A DNA stretch of 8,285 nucleotides from Clostridia bacterium (lineage in GTDB: Bacteria; Bacillota; Clostridia; Saccharofermentanales; UBA5734). Positions within the stretch are counted from its first letter, which is position 1. Each line of letters starts with the position of its first letter. Positions 1-5,896 of this stretch are shown here, piece after piece. The position numbers and the translations under genes are program-made. The stretch spans positions 1-8,285 of the forward strand of contig JAGOFF010000094.1 in assembly GCA_017997315.1 (NCBI GenBank), in the 5' to 3' direction. A model generated the notes under the pieces. It was not told the DNA's origin, did not search any database, and worked only from the letters and a program-made list of their open reading frames with translations.

Positions 1-1
1 C

Positions 2-1225
2 TACATGGACGTCCTGTACGGAATCGACAACCCGCTTTTCCTGGATCTGGGAGCGGACCGGCAGTACCTGGTGAAAACGTTCCTGCCCTGGCTGATCCGT
101 TACCTCTTCACGATCCCCAAGGTGGTCCGCCTCGACAAGCCGGTGATGGAGTATCTGCAGCCGATCCTCCATGACCCGTCGCTGATCGACATGGTCGCGC
201 AGCATTTCTTCCGGGGCACGCCGACGTTTTTCGCCCTCAGCTATTTCAGCCTCTATCTGGATTATCAGTATCCGGCCGGCGGAACGGGCGCCTTGGTGGA
301 CCGGATGAACCGATACATTCTGGATCACCAGGGACGGATCCGATGCGGCATCTTCGTCGAACGCGTCGATCCGGAGCACAGGCGGATTTTCACACGGGAC
401 GACGCTGAGTATCCTTACCGGAAGATGATCTGGTGCGCGGACCAGAAGAAGCTGTACGCCGCGATCGGCACGGACGGCCTCATGGAAGGACGCACCAAGC
501 GGGCCGTCCTCCGCCGCCGCGCGTTTCTGGAGGACAAGGCCGGCGGAGACTCGATCCTGACGGTGTACGCGGCCGTGGACAAAGACCCGTCCTGGTTCGC
601 CGGGATCTCCCAGGCGCACTTTTTCTACACCCCCCGCAAGGACGGCCTCGGCAGGCTGCCGGATCCGGCGGACATTCCGGTTTCGGGACAGGCGGGCGGG
701 CCGCATGCAGCGGCTCTGGAGTGGATCGGGCGGTACCTCGAATACACGACGTACGAGATTTCCTGTCCGGCGATGCGGGATCCGCGGCTGGCTCCCGCCG
801 GCAGGGCTGGCCTTATCATCAGCACGTTGTTCGGTTACGGCCTGACCCGGCGGATCGCGGAAGCCGGGTGGTACGACGAGTTCAAGGAGATCTGCGCCCG
901 AAGAATCGTGGAGGTCCTGGACGGTACGATTTATCCCGGGATCCGGGAGTCGGTGCTGGAGACGATCGTCTCGACGCCGATGACGCTGGCCGGCCGGACC
1001 GGCAACACCGACGGCGCCATCACGGGCTGGGCTTTCACCAACCGCGGCATGCCCGCGGTGCATCGCATGCCGCAGATCACCAAGTCCATCCGGACGCCGA
1101 TCCCGGACGTATACCAGGCCGGTCAATGGTCGTTCAGCCCTTCCGGCCTTCCGATCTCGATCCTGACCGGCAAGCTGGCGGCAGACCGGGCGGTCAAGGA
1201 CCTGAAGCGTTCCGGGAAACGATAG
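2..1225 (+). CDS. Phytoene-desaturase-like NAD(P)/FAD-dependent oxidoreductase, C-terminal part (5' end outside window)
   Basis: About 407 residues are visible, ending at TAG. The frame is open to the left edge, so the N-terminal Rossmann FAD-binding motif (GxGxxG) lies outside the window; the first in-window ATG at 5 is probably internal. Counting from that Met, a PAGGTGAL segment at about 90-97, followed by 'DHQGRI', fits the amine-oxidase/CrtI fold, where this loop precedes the second FAD contact. TPIPDVYQAGQW at 364-375, followed by 'SGLPISILTGKLAADRAV', is the typical C-terminal FAD-closing motif of phytoene desaturase-like flavoproteins. 'TTYEISCPAMRD' and 'TGNTDGAITGWAF' resemble, from memory, a subgroup of such oxidoreductases common in Bacillota. 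Family members oxidise or saturate C-C bonds in carotenoids, retinoids and other hydrophobic compounds; the substrate here is unknown. The gene converges on the SDR gene with a 24-base gap. Family confidence is high, substrate confidence low. Confidence 0.88.
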   Translation, partial: YMDVLYGIDNPLFLDLGADRQYLVKTFLPWLIRYLFTIPKVVRLDKPVMEYLQPILHDPSLIDMVAQHFFRGTPTFFALSYFSLYLDYQYPAGGTGALVDRMNRYILDHQGRIRCGIFVERVDPEHRRIFTRDDAEYPYRKMIWCADQKKLYAAIGTDGLMEGRTKRAVLRRRAFLEDKAGGDSILTVYAAVDKDPSWFAGISQAHFFYTPRKDGLGRLPDPADIPVSGQAGGPHAAALEWIGRYLEYTTYEISCPAMRDPRLAPAGRAGLIISTLFGYGLTRRIAEAGWYDEFKEICARRIVEVLDGTIYPGIRESVLETIVSTPMTLAGRTGNTDGAITGWAFTNRGMPAVHRMPQITKSIRTPIPDVYQAGQWSFSPSGLPISILTGKLAADRAVKDLKRSGKR

Positions 1226-1249
1226 CGCCAGGCGTCCGGCTGAAGCGTC

Positions 1250-2167
1250 TCAGTCCAGCCCGGTCAAGGTCCGGCTGATCTCCCAGACGCGTTTTCCCAT
1301 CTCACGGTCCAAGGCGTGCGCGGCCGGCTTCTCCTCGCGGGTAAGGTGGAAAAAACGGCCGCTGACATCGGCCAATCCGGGCGCCGAGACCAGGTATCCG
1401 ATCGCCGGTCCGCTGATCGACACGTCTTTTAGAAAGAGACCCGTCACGTACTTCGTGAACGTACGATACAGCCACCCGTTGTTGCTCCCGATGCCGGTCC
1501 GGACGTCCCCTGGATGCATGGCGTTGATCGTGACGCCGGTCCCCTGCAGGCGGTCCGCGAACTCCCGTACCGTCAGCAGCTGGGCGGTCTTGGATGCCCC
1601 GTACGAGCGCAGCCCGGTGTAGTGTCTTTTCTTCCAGTCCAGGTCCGCGGGATCCAGTCCGTTGAAACGATGACCCTCGGAGTTGATCTGGAGGATGCGC
1701 GCGGGAGCGCTCCGCTTCAGGAGGTCCAGCAGCAGCGAGGTCAGAAGGAACGACGCCAGATGGTTCACGCAGAACACCGTCTCATGGCCGGCGGTCGTCC
1801 ACGTCCGCCGGGTCGAGTGCATACCGGCGCAATTGATGAGAATGTCCACCCGGGGATGGTTCCGGATCACCTCGGCGGCCGCGGCGCGCACCTGTTCCAG
1901 ATCGGAGAAATCCGCCAGGATGACCGAGACCGGAACCGGATGCGCCGCCCGGAGTTCCCGCGCGACCGCCTCGGCCTTGTGCGCGTTGCGGGCGATCAGG
2001 ACCAGGGACGCCCCGTGCCCGGCCAGACACCGGGTGGCTTCCAGCCCGACGCCCGACGTCGCGCCGGTGATCACGCAGACCTTGCCGGTGAGATCCTCGG
2101 TAAACGGCATCTGGGGAGCGTTGCGGTTGGCGAGAAATTTAAGTTCGTCCGGCAGTTCCCTTTTCAT
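1250..2167 (-). CDS. Short-chain dehydrogenase/reductase (SDR), NAD(P)-dependent
   Basis: A 305-residue classical SDR with a short N-terminal extension, of the retinol-dehydrogenase-like type. The cofactor motif TGATSGVG is at 34-41 and NCAG at 112-115. Asn135 (in VNHL), Ser163, Tyr189 and Lys193 (YGASK) make up the full catalytic tetrad, so the enzyme should be active. Arg60 after the second strand (LIARN) favours NADP(H), which is an inference. The frame stays open upstream to 2620, but the start is put at ATG 2167: it has an AGGAG six to seven bases upstream, and the residues coded beyond it are shadows of the NTF2-like gene. It follows the NTF2-like gene by 53 bases on the same strand, so the two are probably co-transcribed. 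The reaction is expected to be reversible alcohol/ketone oxidoreduction on a lipid-like or other hydrophobic substrate, in the cytosol or at the membrane face. Confidence 0.93.
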   Translation of the reverse strand: MKRELPDELKFLANRNAPQMPFTEDLTGKVCVITGATSGVGLEATRCLAGHGASLVLIARNAHKAEAVARELRAAHPVPVSVILADFSDLEQVRAAAAEVIRNHPRVDILINCAGMHSTRRTWTTAGHETVFCVNHLASFLLTSLLLDLLKRSAPARILQINSEGHRFNGLDPADLDWKKRHYTGLRSYGASKTAQLLTVREFADRLQGTGVTINAMHPGDVRTGIGSNNGWLYRTFTKYVTGLFLKDVSISGPAIGYLVSAPGLADVSGRFFHLTREEKPAAHALDREMGKRVWEISRTLTGLD

Positions 2168-2220
2168 GCGACTCTCCTGACGTCCGGTTTGGCGTACGGT
2201 CGGGCAGGCACTTCGGATCC

Positions 2221-2694
2221 TCAGCCGAACTTCTTTTTCATGAACCGGCGGTACACCGGTTTGAATTTCGGGATCCCGTTGAAAATATCCCCCCAGAGGT
2301 CGAAGTAATCCCGCTGCTCGACGATGCGTCCGTCCGGGTGCAGGGTCAGCCGGCTCGCTCCGTACACGGGCGTGTCCGGATATTTCCTGAACGACATGGT
2401 CATCTTCCACGCCATCAGGAAAACCGGGCCGTCCTGCGCGAGGGACTGGATCTCCATGTACAGGCTGCGGCACCGGTCGGTCAGGCGGCCGCACATTTCC
2501 TTGAACGCATCGATCCCCTCGATGCGCTGGATCGAATCCTGAAAAACAATGTCCGGGTGATAATGGGGAAAGAGATGCGACCAATCCGGCTTTCCGTCTG
2601 TGTTGTACGTTTTCGACCACAGTTCCAGGATGGATTCCCTGGTCAATCCTGCGGAACCGTTGTCCGGCCGACTATCGCCCGCATGGTCCTCCAT
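2221..2694 (-). CDS. NTF2/SnoaL-like cone-fold protein
   Basis: 157 residues starting at ATG 2694, which has AAAGGGG upstream at about 8 bases. A longer reading from TTG at 2778 would add 28 Arg-rich residues with no visible family match. After a polar tail (1-17) comes 'LTRESILELW', then YHPDIVFQD (45-53), a strand 'FLMAWKMTMSF' (92-102), and QRDYFDLW (127-134). This alternation of short helices and strands, with aromatic and acidic residues lining a pocket, is what SnoaL/NTF2-like proteins show. From memory, close relatives annotated as 'nuclear transport factor 2 family' sit beside SDR and FAD-oxidoreductase genes. The fold is used by isomerases, cyclases and hydratases, and also by proteins that only bind ligands, so the reaction cannot be read from sequence. 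It is the first gene of a pair with the SDR. Confidence 0.87.
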   Translation of the reverse strand: MEDHAGDSRPDNGSAGLTRESILELWSKTYNTDGKPDWSHLFPHYHPDIVFQDSIQRIEGIDAFKEMCGRLTDRCRSLYMEIQSLAQDGPVFLMAWKMTMSFRKYPDTPVYGASRLTLHPDGRIVEQRDYFDLWGDIFNGIPKFKPVYRRFMKKKFG

Positions 2695-2727
2695 GGCTGT
2701 GCCCCTTTCATGATCCGCTGAACGGAT

Positions 2728-2742
2728 GCATATACGATATGC
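2728..2742. promoter_or_regulatory. Palindrome GCATAT-ACG-ATATGC upstream of the NTF2-like gene
   Basis: Perfect 6-bp inverted repeat with a 3-base centre, 33 bases upstream of the NTF2-like ATG. Its position between the TATAAT box at 2807-2812 and the start codon would suit an operator for a dimeric regulator. A second small inverted repeat, ATCCG-CTGAA-CGGAT (2713-2727), lies next to it, and CTGAACGGAT occurs twice (2718-2727 and 2756-2765). Function is inferred from symmetry and position only. Confidence 0.35.
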
Positions 2743-2806
2743 CCGCCGCCGTTCCCTGAACGGATCGGCCGGTCCCAACGGTCGGAATGGGGTTCTTTCA
2801 TGTCGG

Positions 2807-2812
2807 ATTATA
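2807..2812 (-). promoter_or_regulatory. Candidate -10 box TATAAT for the NTF2-SDR pair
   Basis: A perfect TATAAT on the minus strand in an AT-rich patch of otherwise GC-rich DNA, about 113 bases upstream of the NTF2-like ATG. No good TTGACA-like -35 box lies 16-18 bases further up (the hexamers there are AGACCG or similar), and there is no TGn extension. If it is real, the leader is about 100 bases long and contains the palindrome at 2728-2742. Confidence 0.3.
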
Positions 2813-2923
2813 TCGTAAAACCGGATCTTCGGTCTCCGCCTCCCGCTTCAACCGGAGGAACGCCCGAATACTTCACTTCCCCGACCGATCCTCCAGCCAA
2901 ACGCTAAAACCTCGTATGATCCC

Positions 2924-3388
2924 TCACTCCGTGATTTCCGGATCCCCCATCTCTTCGTTTCCAAGATAGACCGGGTGCGGTTTGCCTTCGTAATGGTTCA
3001 TGATCGGCCGTCGGAGTTTGGACGGATACAGTTTTGAGGTGTTGAGTGTTGCGATGTCCAACCACGCGTGTCCGATCTGGTTCCGGTCCCCATGCAGTTC
3101 CGCCTCCGGGACCCGGTCCACGTACCGGCACAGGAACACCAGATCCACCCGGTGGAAATCCTCCCCGTGCAATCCCTCGATGACAAAAAGCAGCTCCCCG
3201 CATTCCGTGCGGATGCCGGTCTCCTCCGCGATCTCGCGGCAAACCGCGGCGGGCAGGGACTCCCCCGCTTCCTGTCCGCCGCCGGGCAGGATGTAGAACT
3301 CCCCGTCGGAGTCCCGGAGCTGGATCGCCAGCATCTTCCCGTCTTCAATGACAAGCGCCTTGGCGGAGTTGCGTATACAGCGGTTCAT
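2924..3388 (-). CDS. Nudix hydrolase
   Basis: 154 residues, a normal size for a single Nudix domain. The Nudix box is complete at 37-59: Gly37, Glu43, Arg51, Glu52, Glu55, Glu56 and Gly58 match G-x5-E-x7-REUxEExGU, so the metal-binding glutamates for pyrophosphate hydrolysis are present. 'FYILPGGG' precedes the box as usual. Nudix enzymes cleave nucleoside diphosphates linked to another group (X), such as damaged dNTPs, ADP-ribose or nucleotide sugars; nothing visible here fixes the substrate. The ATG overlaps the TGA of the upstream HD-domain gene (ATGA), so translation is probably coupled. The C-terminus ends with an acidic tail (GNEEMGDPEITE). The paired HD phosphohydrolase suggests nucleotide house-cleaning or salvage, an inference from context. 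Confidence 0.93.
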   Translation of the reverse strand: MNRCIRNSAKALVIEDGKMLAIQLRDSDGEFYILPGGGQEAGESLPAAVCREIAEETGIRTECGELLFVIEGLHGEDFHRVDLVFLCRYVDRVPEAELHGDRNQIGHAWLDIATLNTSKLYPSKLRRPIMNHYEGKPHPVYLGNEEMGDPEITE

Positions 3389-4086
3389 AACGACCGTTCT
3401 CCATTCTCTTCCGCGAGGAACCGATCCAACTCCGCATGTCCCGCAGTATAGGATTCCGTCACTTCCCGGACGATGTTGCGGTAAAACGAAACGGCGGCCT
3501 CCCGCCTTTGTCCGGCGATCTCACGCCCCCGGCTTGTACGGAACTTGTCATAGATGTTTTCCAGCTTGTACTTGTACTCCTGCAGAAAGGAAGGTTCCGT
3601 GTCATGCTCACCCGTGGAAACCGTTCCGTCGGATGTGACGGTATACAGCGGTTCGGAAACGATCCCCTTGTACAGAAGCGTCCGCGCGATGCCCAGTGCG
3701 CCCGTCACGTCCAGTTTGTCCGCGTCATACAGGATCCGGGCTTCGATGCTTGCAGGCGGATCGTTCTTCCTGTAGCGATGGGTTTGGATGCAACGCTTGA
3801 CCTTTCCCGCGTCGATTTCCGAAAAACCGATCTCCAGCAGGAATCGATAGGCTTTCTCGGCACCTACCCTTGCATGGCAGAGTCCGGGATTCTCGAACTG
3901 CTCTTTCCGCCCGATATCATGCAGCAGGCACGCGATGACCAGGATGTCGCGGTCGACATCGGATTCGTCCTTCGCGATCTCCAGCGCGTTGTACAGCACC
4001 CGGTATACATGCTCCCGATCGTGCGCGCTGTCGTCCATGCACTTGATCATGTGGTTTTCGATCGCCCGAAACATGTTCCTGTCCAT
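3385..4086 (-). CDS. HD-domain phosphohydrolase
   Basis: 233 residues from ATG 4086. The HD metal site is visible: His26 in 'HDREHVYRV', His56-Asp57 in 'CLLHDIGR', and Asp123 in 'YDADKLD', with an extra His103 ('QTHRYR') between them. This H...HD...D pattern defines the HD superfamily of metal-dependent phosphohydrolases and phosphodiesterases, and the small single-domain type fits uncharacterised HD proteins acting on nucleotides. The C-terminal part (about 150-233) is helical and charged. The start is uncertain: ATG 4086 has GGAG about 11 bases upstream, ATG 4074 (Met5) is also possible, and the frame stays open to 4203, but that extension runs into the 3' end of the neighbouring gene. The stop overlaps the Nudix start by four bases. 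The two probably form one operon downstream of a 91-base gap. Confidence 0.9.
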   Translation of the reverse strand: MDRNMFRAIENHMIKCMDDSAHDREHVYRVLYNALEIAKDESDVDRDILVIACLLHDIGRKEQFENPGLCHARVGAEKAYRFLLEIGFSEIDAGKVKRCIQTHRYRKNDPPASIEARILYDADKLDVTGALGIARTLLYKGIVSEPLYTVTSDGTVSTGEHDTEPSFLQEYKYKLENIYDKFRTSRGREIAGQRREAAVSFYRNIVREVTESYTAGHAELDRFLAEENGERSL

Positions 4087-4177
4087 TCCGCTGCACACTC
4101 CGTTCGGTTTGTTTCCGGCAAGACTCTTTTTTACTGCCACCATCGTGATTGCCGGGTGCACGGGCAGGCTTGAGAAC

Positions 4178-5245
4178 CTACCGTTTTCTCGACTTGATTG
4201 CAAATGCCGTTGGCAGCATCAATGCTTTTCTGCCAAAATCGTCATTCGCTTCCATCGCTTTTTCTTTGTCCGTATCTTCGATCAGTTCTTCAACCGTAAA
4301 GCCATTTCTGGCCAAGGCATTGATGTACGTACTCAACATCCGGTTCGAGAGCATGATTTCCTTATCGCTCATATCAGCACAATACCATTCTTCATTAAAG
4401 TACGAATTGCTGAAAACCATTTTTCCATTTTCAACCGACACACACTTTTGGATCGGATGCGACCAACCGAAGGCGAAGACTCCATCTCTTTTCAAGTATG
4501 AATGAATACGCGTAAAGGTTTTGTCCAAATTGGTTGACCAACCGATTCCATAGACAGAATAAACGACATCAAAATAATCAACGGGCAATCCGCATTCATC
4601 CTCCATCGGTGAACAGATCAGCTTCGCGCTGACTCCTTGTGTCTGAAGGTACTTTCCCGTTTTCTCTATCTGATTTTCAGATATGTCCAATCCCCACAAA
4701 TCAGTCGCTCCCAAATCCGCGGCATATTTCAGAGAGTGGCCATTACCGCAGCCGATTTTGAGAACGCTTTTATCCGTCAGGTCTCCAAGCAGGTTCAACT
4801 TTTCCTCTGAAGGCAAGTAGCCACCCCAGTTTGGCAAAGCGGTTACGCCCAAAAACTCACTGCCGATCGTGTTCCAGAACTCGGTATTGGTTTTGTGGGC
4901 TTCGCTCACACTCATCCTGATATTGGCGACCTTGCCCATGTCTTTACCGCCAACAATGTTCTTCTTCGTTTTTTCCGCTTCTTCTATCAATATCATGATG
5001 TTTTCCTCTGCTTTCCTTTTGTAGTCCGCGTCGGTCAGCTTCTCTCCTGAAAACAGCTCGTTCAGATTGATGTTGAGTGTTTCACAAAGCGGGACCATCA
5101 GGGATAAATCAGGCACTCCATTGCCACATTCCCATTTGCTTATGGTTTTATTGCTGATACCCATGCGATCTGCAAATTCGCACTGAGATAAATGCTGTTG
5201 CTTTCTCATCCTCGAGATGAATCTTCCGATTTTGACCTGATCCAA
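4178..5245 (-). CDS. Xre-type helix-turn-helix regulator fused to a class I SAM-dependent methyltransferase
   Basis: 355 residues in one intact frame. Residues 4-66 are a Cro/Xre helix-turn-helix: 'LSQCEFADRMGISNKTISKWE' (19-39) holds the two DNA-binding helices, and 'CETLNINLNELF' closes the domain. Residues 69-101 are a charged helical linker like that of clostridial Xre regulators. From about 111 comes a methyltransferase: 'NTEFWNTIGSEFLG', motif I VLKIGCGNGHS (161-171), and Asp187 in 'GLDIS' at the end of strand 2. Motif I normally carries Glu or Asp where Lys163 stands, so SAM binding may be weakened. The start is TTG, chosen because AAAGGTGGT lies six bases upstream, no ATG precedes it before the in-frame stop near 5280, and the HTH needs these residues. 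The gene is far richer in AT than its neighbours, pointing to recent transfer. Possible role: a regulator with a methyltransferase effector domain, or two former genes joined. The substrate is unknown; from memory, close matches exist as stand-alone methyltransferases. Confidence 0.88.
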   Translation of the reverse strand: MDQVKIGRFISRMRKQQHLSQCEFADRMGISNKTISKWECGNGVPDLSLMVPLCETLNINLNELFSGEKLTDADYKRKAEENIMILIEEAEKTKKNIVGGKDMGKVANIRMSVSEAHKTNTEFWNTIGSEFLGVTALPNWGGYLPSEEKLNLLGDLTDKSVLKIGCGNGHSLKYAADLGATDLWGLDISENQIEKTGKYLQTQGVSAKLICSPMEDECGLPVDYFDVVYSVYGIGWSTNLDKTFTRIHSYLKRDGVFAFGWSHPIQKCVSVENGKMVFSNSYFNEEWYCADMSDKEIMLSNRMLSTYINALARNGFTVEELIEDTDKEKAMEANDDFGRKALMLPTAFAIKSRKR

Positions 5246-5264
5246 ACGAACACCACCTTTCGTT
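5245..5264. promoter_or_regulatory. Inverted repeat AACGAA-N8-TTCGTT over the RBS and start codon
   Basis: A 6-bp perfect inverted repeat (5245-5250 and 5259-5264), extendable by two G-C pairs (5242-5243 with 5265-5266) past one bulged base. The Shine-Dalgarno sequence lies mostly in the intervening bases, and the stem touches the first base of the TTG start codon. It could be an autoregulatory operator for the encoded HTH protein, or an RNA hairpin that limits initiation. Only symmetry and position support this. Confidence 0.35.
5252..5260 (-). promoter_or_regulatory. Ribosome binding site fixing the TTG start of the HTH-methyltransferase gene
   Basis: AAAGGTGGT on the minus strand differs from the ideal AAAGGAGGT by one base and lies six bases before TTG 5245. 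It is the main reason for accepting a TTG start. It sits largely inside the loop of the inverted repeat at 5245-5264. Confidence 0.7.
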
Positions 5265-5270
5265 GGGGCT

Positions 5271-5276
5271 ACTATA
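5271..5276 (-). promoter_or_regulatory. Weak candidate -10 box TATAGT for the HTH-methyltransferase gene
   Basis: TATAGT on the minus strand is one base off TATAAT, 26 bases upstream of the TTG start, in an AT-rich patch. I see no matching -35 box at the usual spacing, so this is a weak call. If used, transcription would begin just upstream of the inverted repeat at 5245-5264. Confidence 0.25.
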
Positions 5277-5299
5277 TTTCAACCAGCAGCAAAAACCCA

Positions 5300-5314
5300 T
5301 CCACGAAACGTGGA
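5300..5314. repeat. Short palindrome TCCACG-AAA-CGTGGA
   Basis: Perfect 6-bp inverted repeat with a 3-base centre in the gap between the HTH-methyltransferase gene and the membrane-protein gene, about 55 bases upstream of the TTG start. It may be an upstream operator or a small hairpin; nothing else supports a function. Confidence 0.3.
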
Positions 5315-5330
5315 ATTTCCGGATAATCAA

Positions 5331-5360
5331 GGATGGCAGCTTTTCTATCCGCTGCCATCC
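5331..5360. terminator. 10-bp perfect hairpin, possible terminator of the right-hand operon
   Basis: GGATGGCAGC and GCTGCCATCC pair over ten bases around a ten-base loop (TTTTCTATCC on the plus strand). It begins 94 bases after the stop of the membrane-protein gene, so it would end leftward transcription before the HTH-methyltransferase gene. The minus-strand tail is only TTGATTAT, a poor U-run, so it may instead be a weak or factor-dependent terminator, an mRNA-stabilising hairpin or an operator. The pairing itself is certain. Confidence 0.45.
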
Positions 5361-5453
5361 CGATGTTTCCGCATACCTGTTTTACGATCTGCTGCATTCT
5401 CGTGGATTGCGCCCAGCAAGAATACTCATCCGCCGAAGTCCCGATCGATCCTG

Positions 5454-5867
5454 TCAGGGGGTACGCGCCTTCCGGATGAGATCACGGAACGGGATGGCAA
5501 ACCCGTCTCCGACGACGATGAGCAAAAACACCGCAACCACCGGGAGGATCTCCGGATCGGCCTTGCCGGAAACCAGCCCGGGCAGGGCGACCCCGCACAG
5601 CCACACCGACTTGTAGAGAAACTGCATCAGCAGGATCGGGACATACCGCATCGGATCCCTGATCCCCAATATGGAAACGAGCGCAAAGGCCAAAAACACG
5701 CTGCCGATGATGCCGGAGAGGATCCCGGGACAATCCGTTCCGAAGACCCACCGGATCGAGCCGGGCAAAATCAGCAGCATCGCGCCCAGACCCCCGGCAA
5801 CCACGATGGTGAGGAGGTACATTGTTTTCATCAAAATAAGCCGTTTGGGACTGGTCGTGTCGGTCAT
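5454..5867 (-). CDS. Small four-helix integral membrane protein of unknown function
   Basis: 137 residues from ATG 5867, with GGAGG eight bases upstream. A short Lys/Arg-containing N-terminus is followed by four hydrophobic segments at about 12-34, 47-67, 76-98 and 107-124, and a basic C-terminal tail (RDLIRKARTP), giving both ends in the cytoplasm by the positive-inside rule. I do not recognise a family motif; the general layout recalls small DoxX-like or other four-helix proteins, but no diagnostic residue supports that. 'RWVFG' after helix 1 and 'GDGFAIPFRD' in helix 4 are the most distinctive stretches. The frame is open upstream to 6173, but that part is the shadow of the methyltransferase gene. 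It lies 29 bases after that gene and is probably the last gene of the operon. Confidence 0.82.
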   Translation of the reverse strand: MTDTTSPKRLILMKTMYLLTIVVAGGLGAMLLILPGSIRWVFGTDCPGILSGIIGSVFLAFALVSILGIRDPMRYVPILLMQFLYKSVWLCGVALPGLVSGKADPEILPVVAVFLLIVVGDGFAIPFRDLIRKARTP

Positions 5868-5896
5868 GCCGATCCCCTCCGTCCTGATCCGCGACC

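Noticed and set aside
433..1278. Long plus-strand open frame of 281 codons inside the flavoprotein gene
   Set aside because: Arg/Gly/Pro-rich translation with no motifs; it is a shadow of the recognised flavoprotein frame in GC-rich DNA.
1234..1278. Direct repeat GTCCGGCTGA (1234-1243 and 1269-1278) at the convergent gene ends, and search for a terminator there
   Set aside because: The second copy lies inside the SDR coding sequence and there is no stem with a T-run, so neither a terminator nor a functional repeat is supported.
1514..2308. Plus-strand open frame of 264 codons opposite the SDR gene
   Set aside because: The minus-strand SDR has complete catalytic motifs; the opposite frame has none and crosses the SDR/NTF2 boundary.
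3436..4173. Plus-strand open frame of 245 codons opposite the HD-domain gene
   Set aside because: The HD motifs and ATGA coupling support the minus strand; the antisense translation shows no family features.
4087..4203. N-terminal extension of the HD-domain protein by up to 39 residues
   Set aside because: It overlaps the 3' end of the HTH-methyltransferase gene, lacks a good ribosome binding site and adds no domain sequence.
4143..5410. Near-repeat TCGTGATTGC (4143-4152) and TCGTGGATTGC (5400-5410) flanking the AT-rich gene, as a possible insertion-site duplication
   Set aside because: Imperfect (one-base insertion) and short enough to arise by chance; no recombinase or terminal inverted repeats accompany it.
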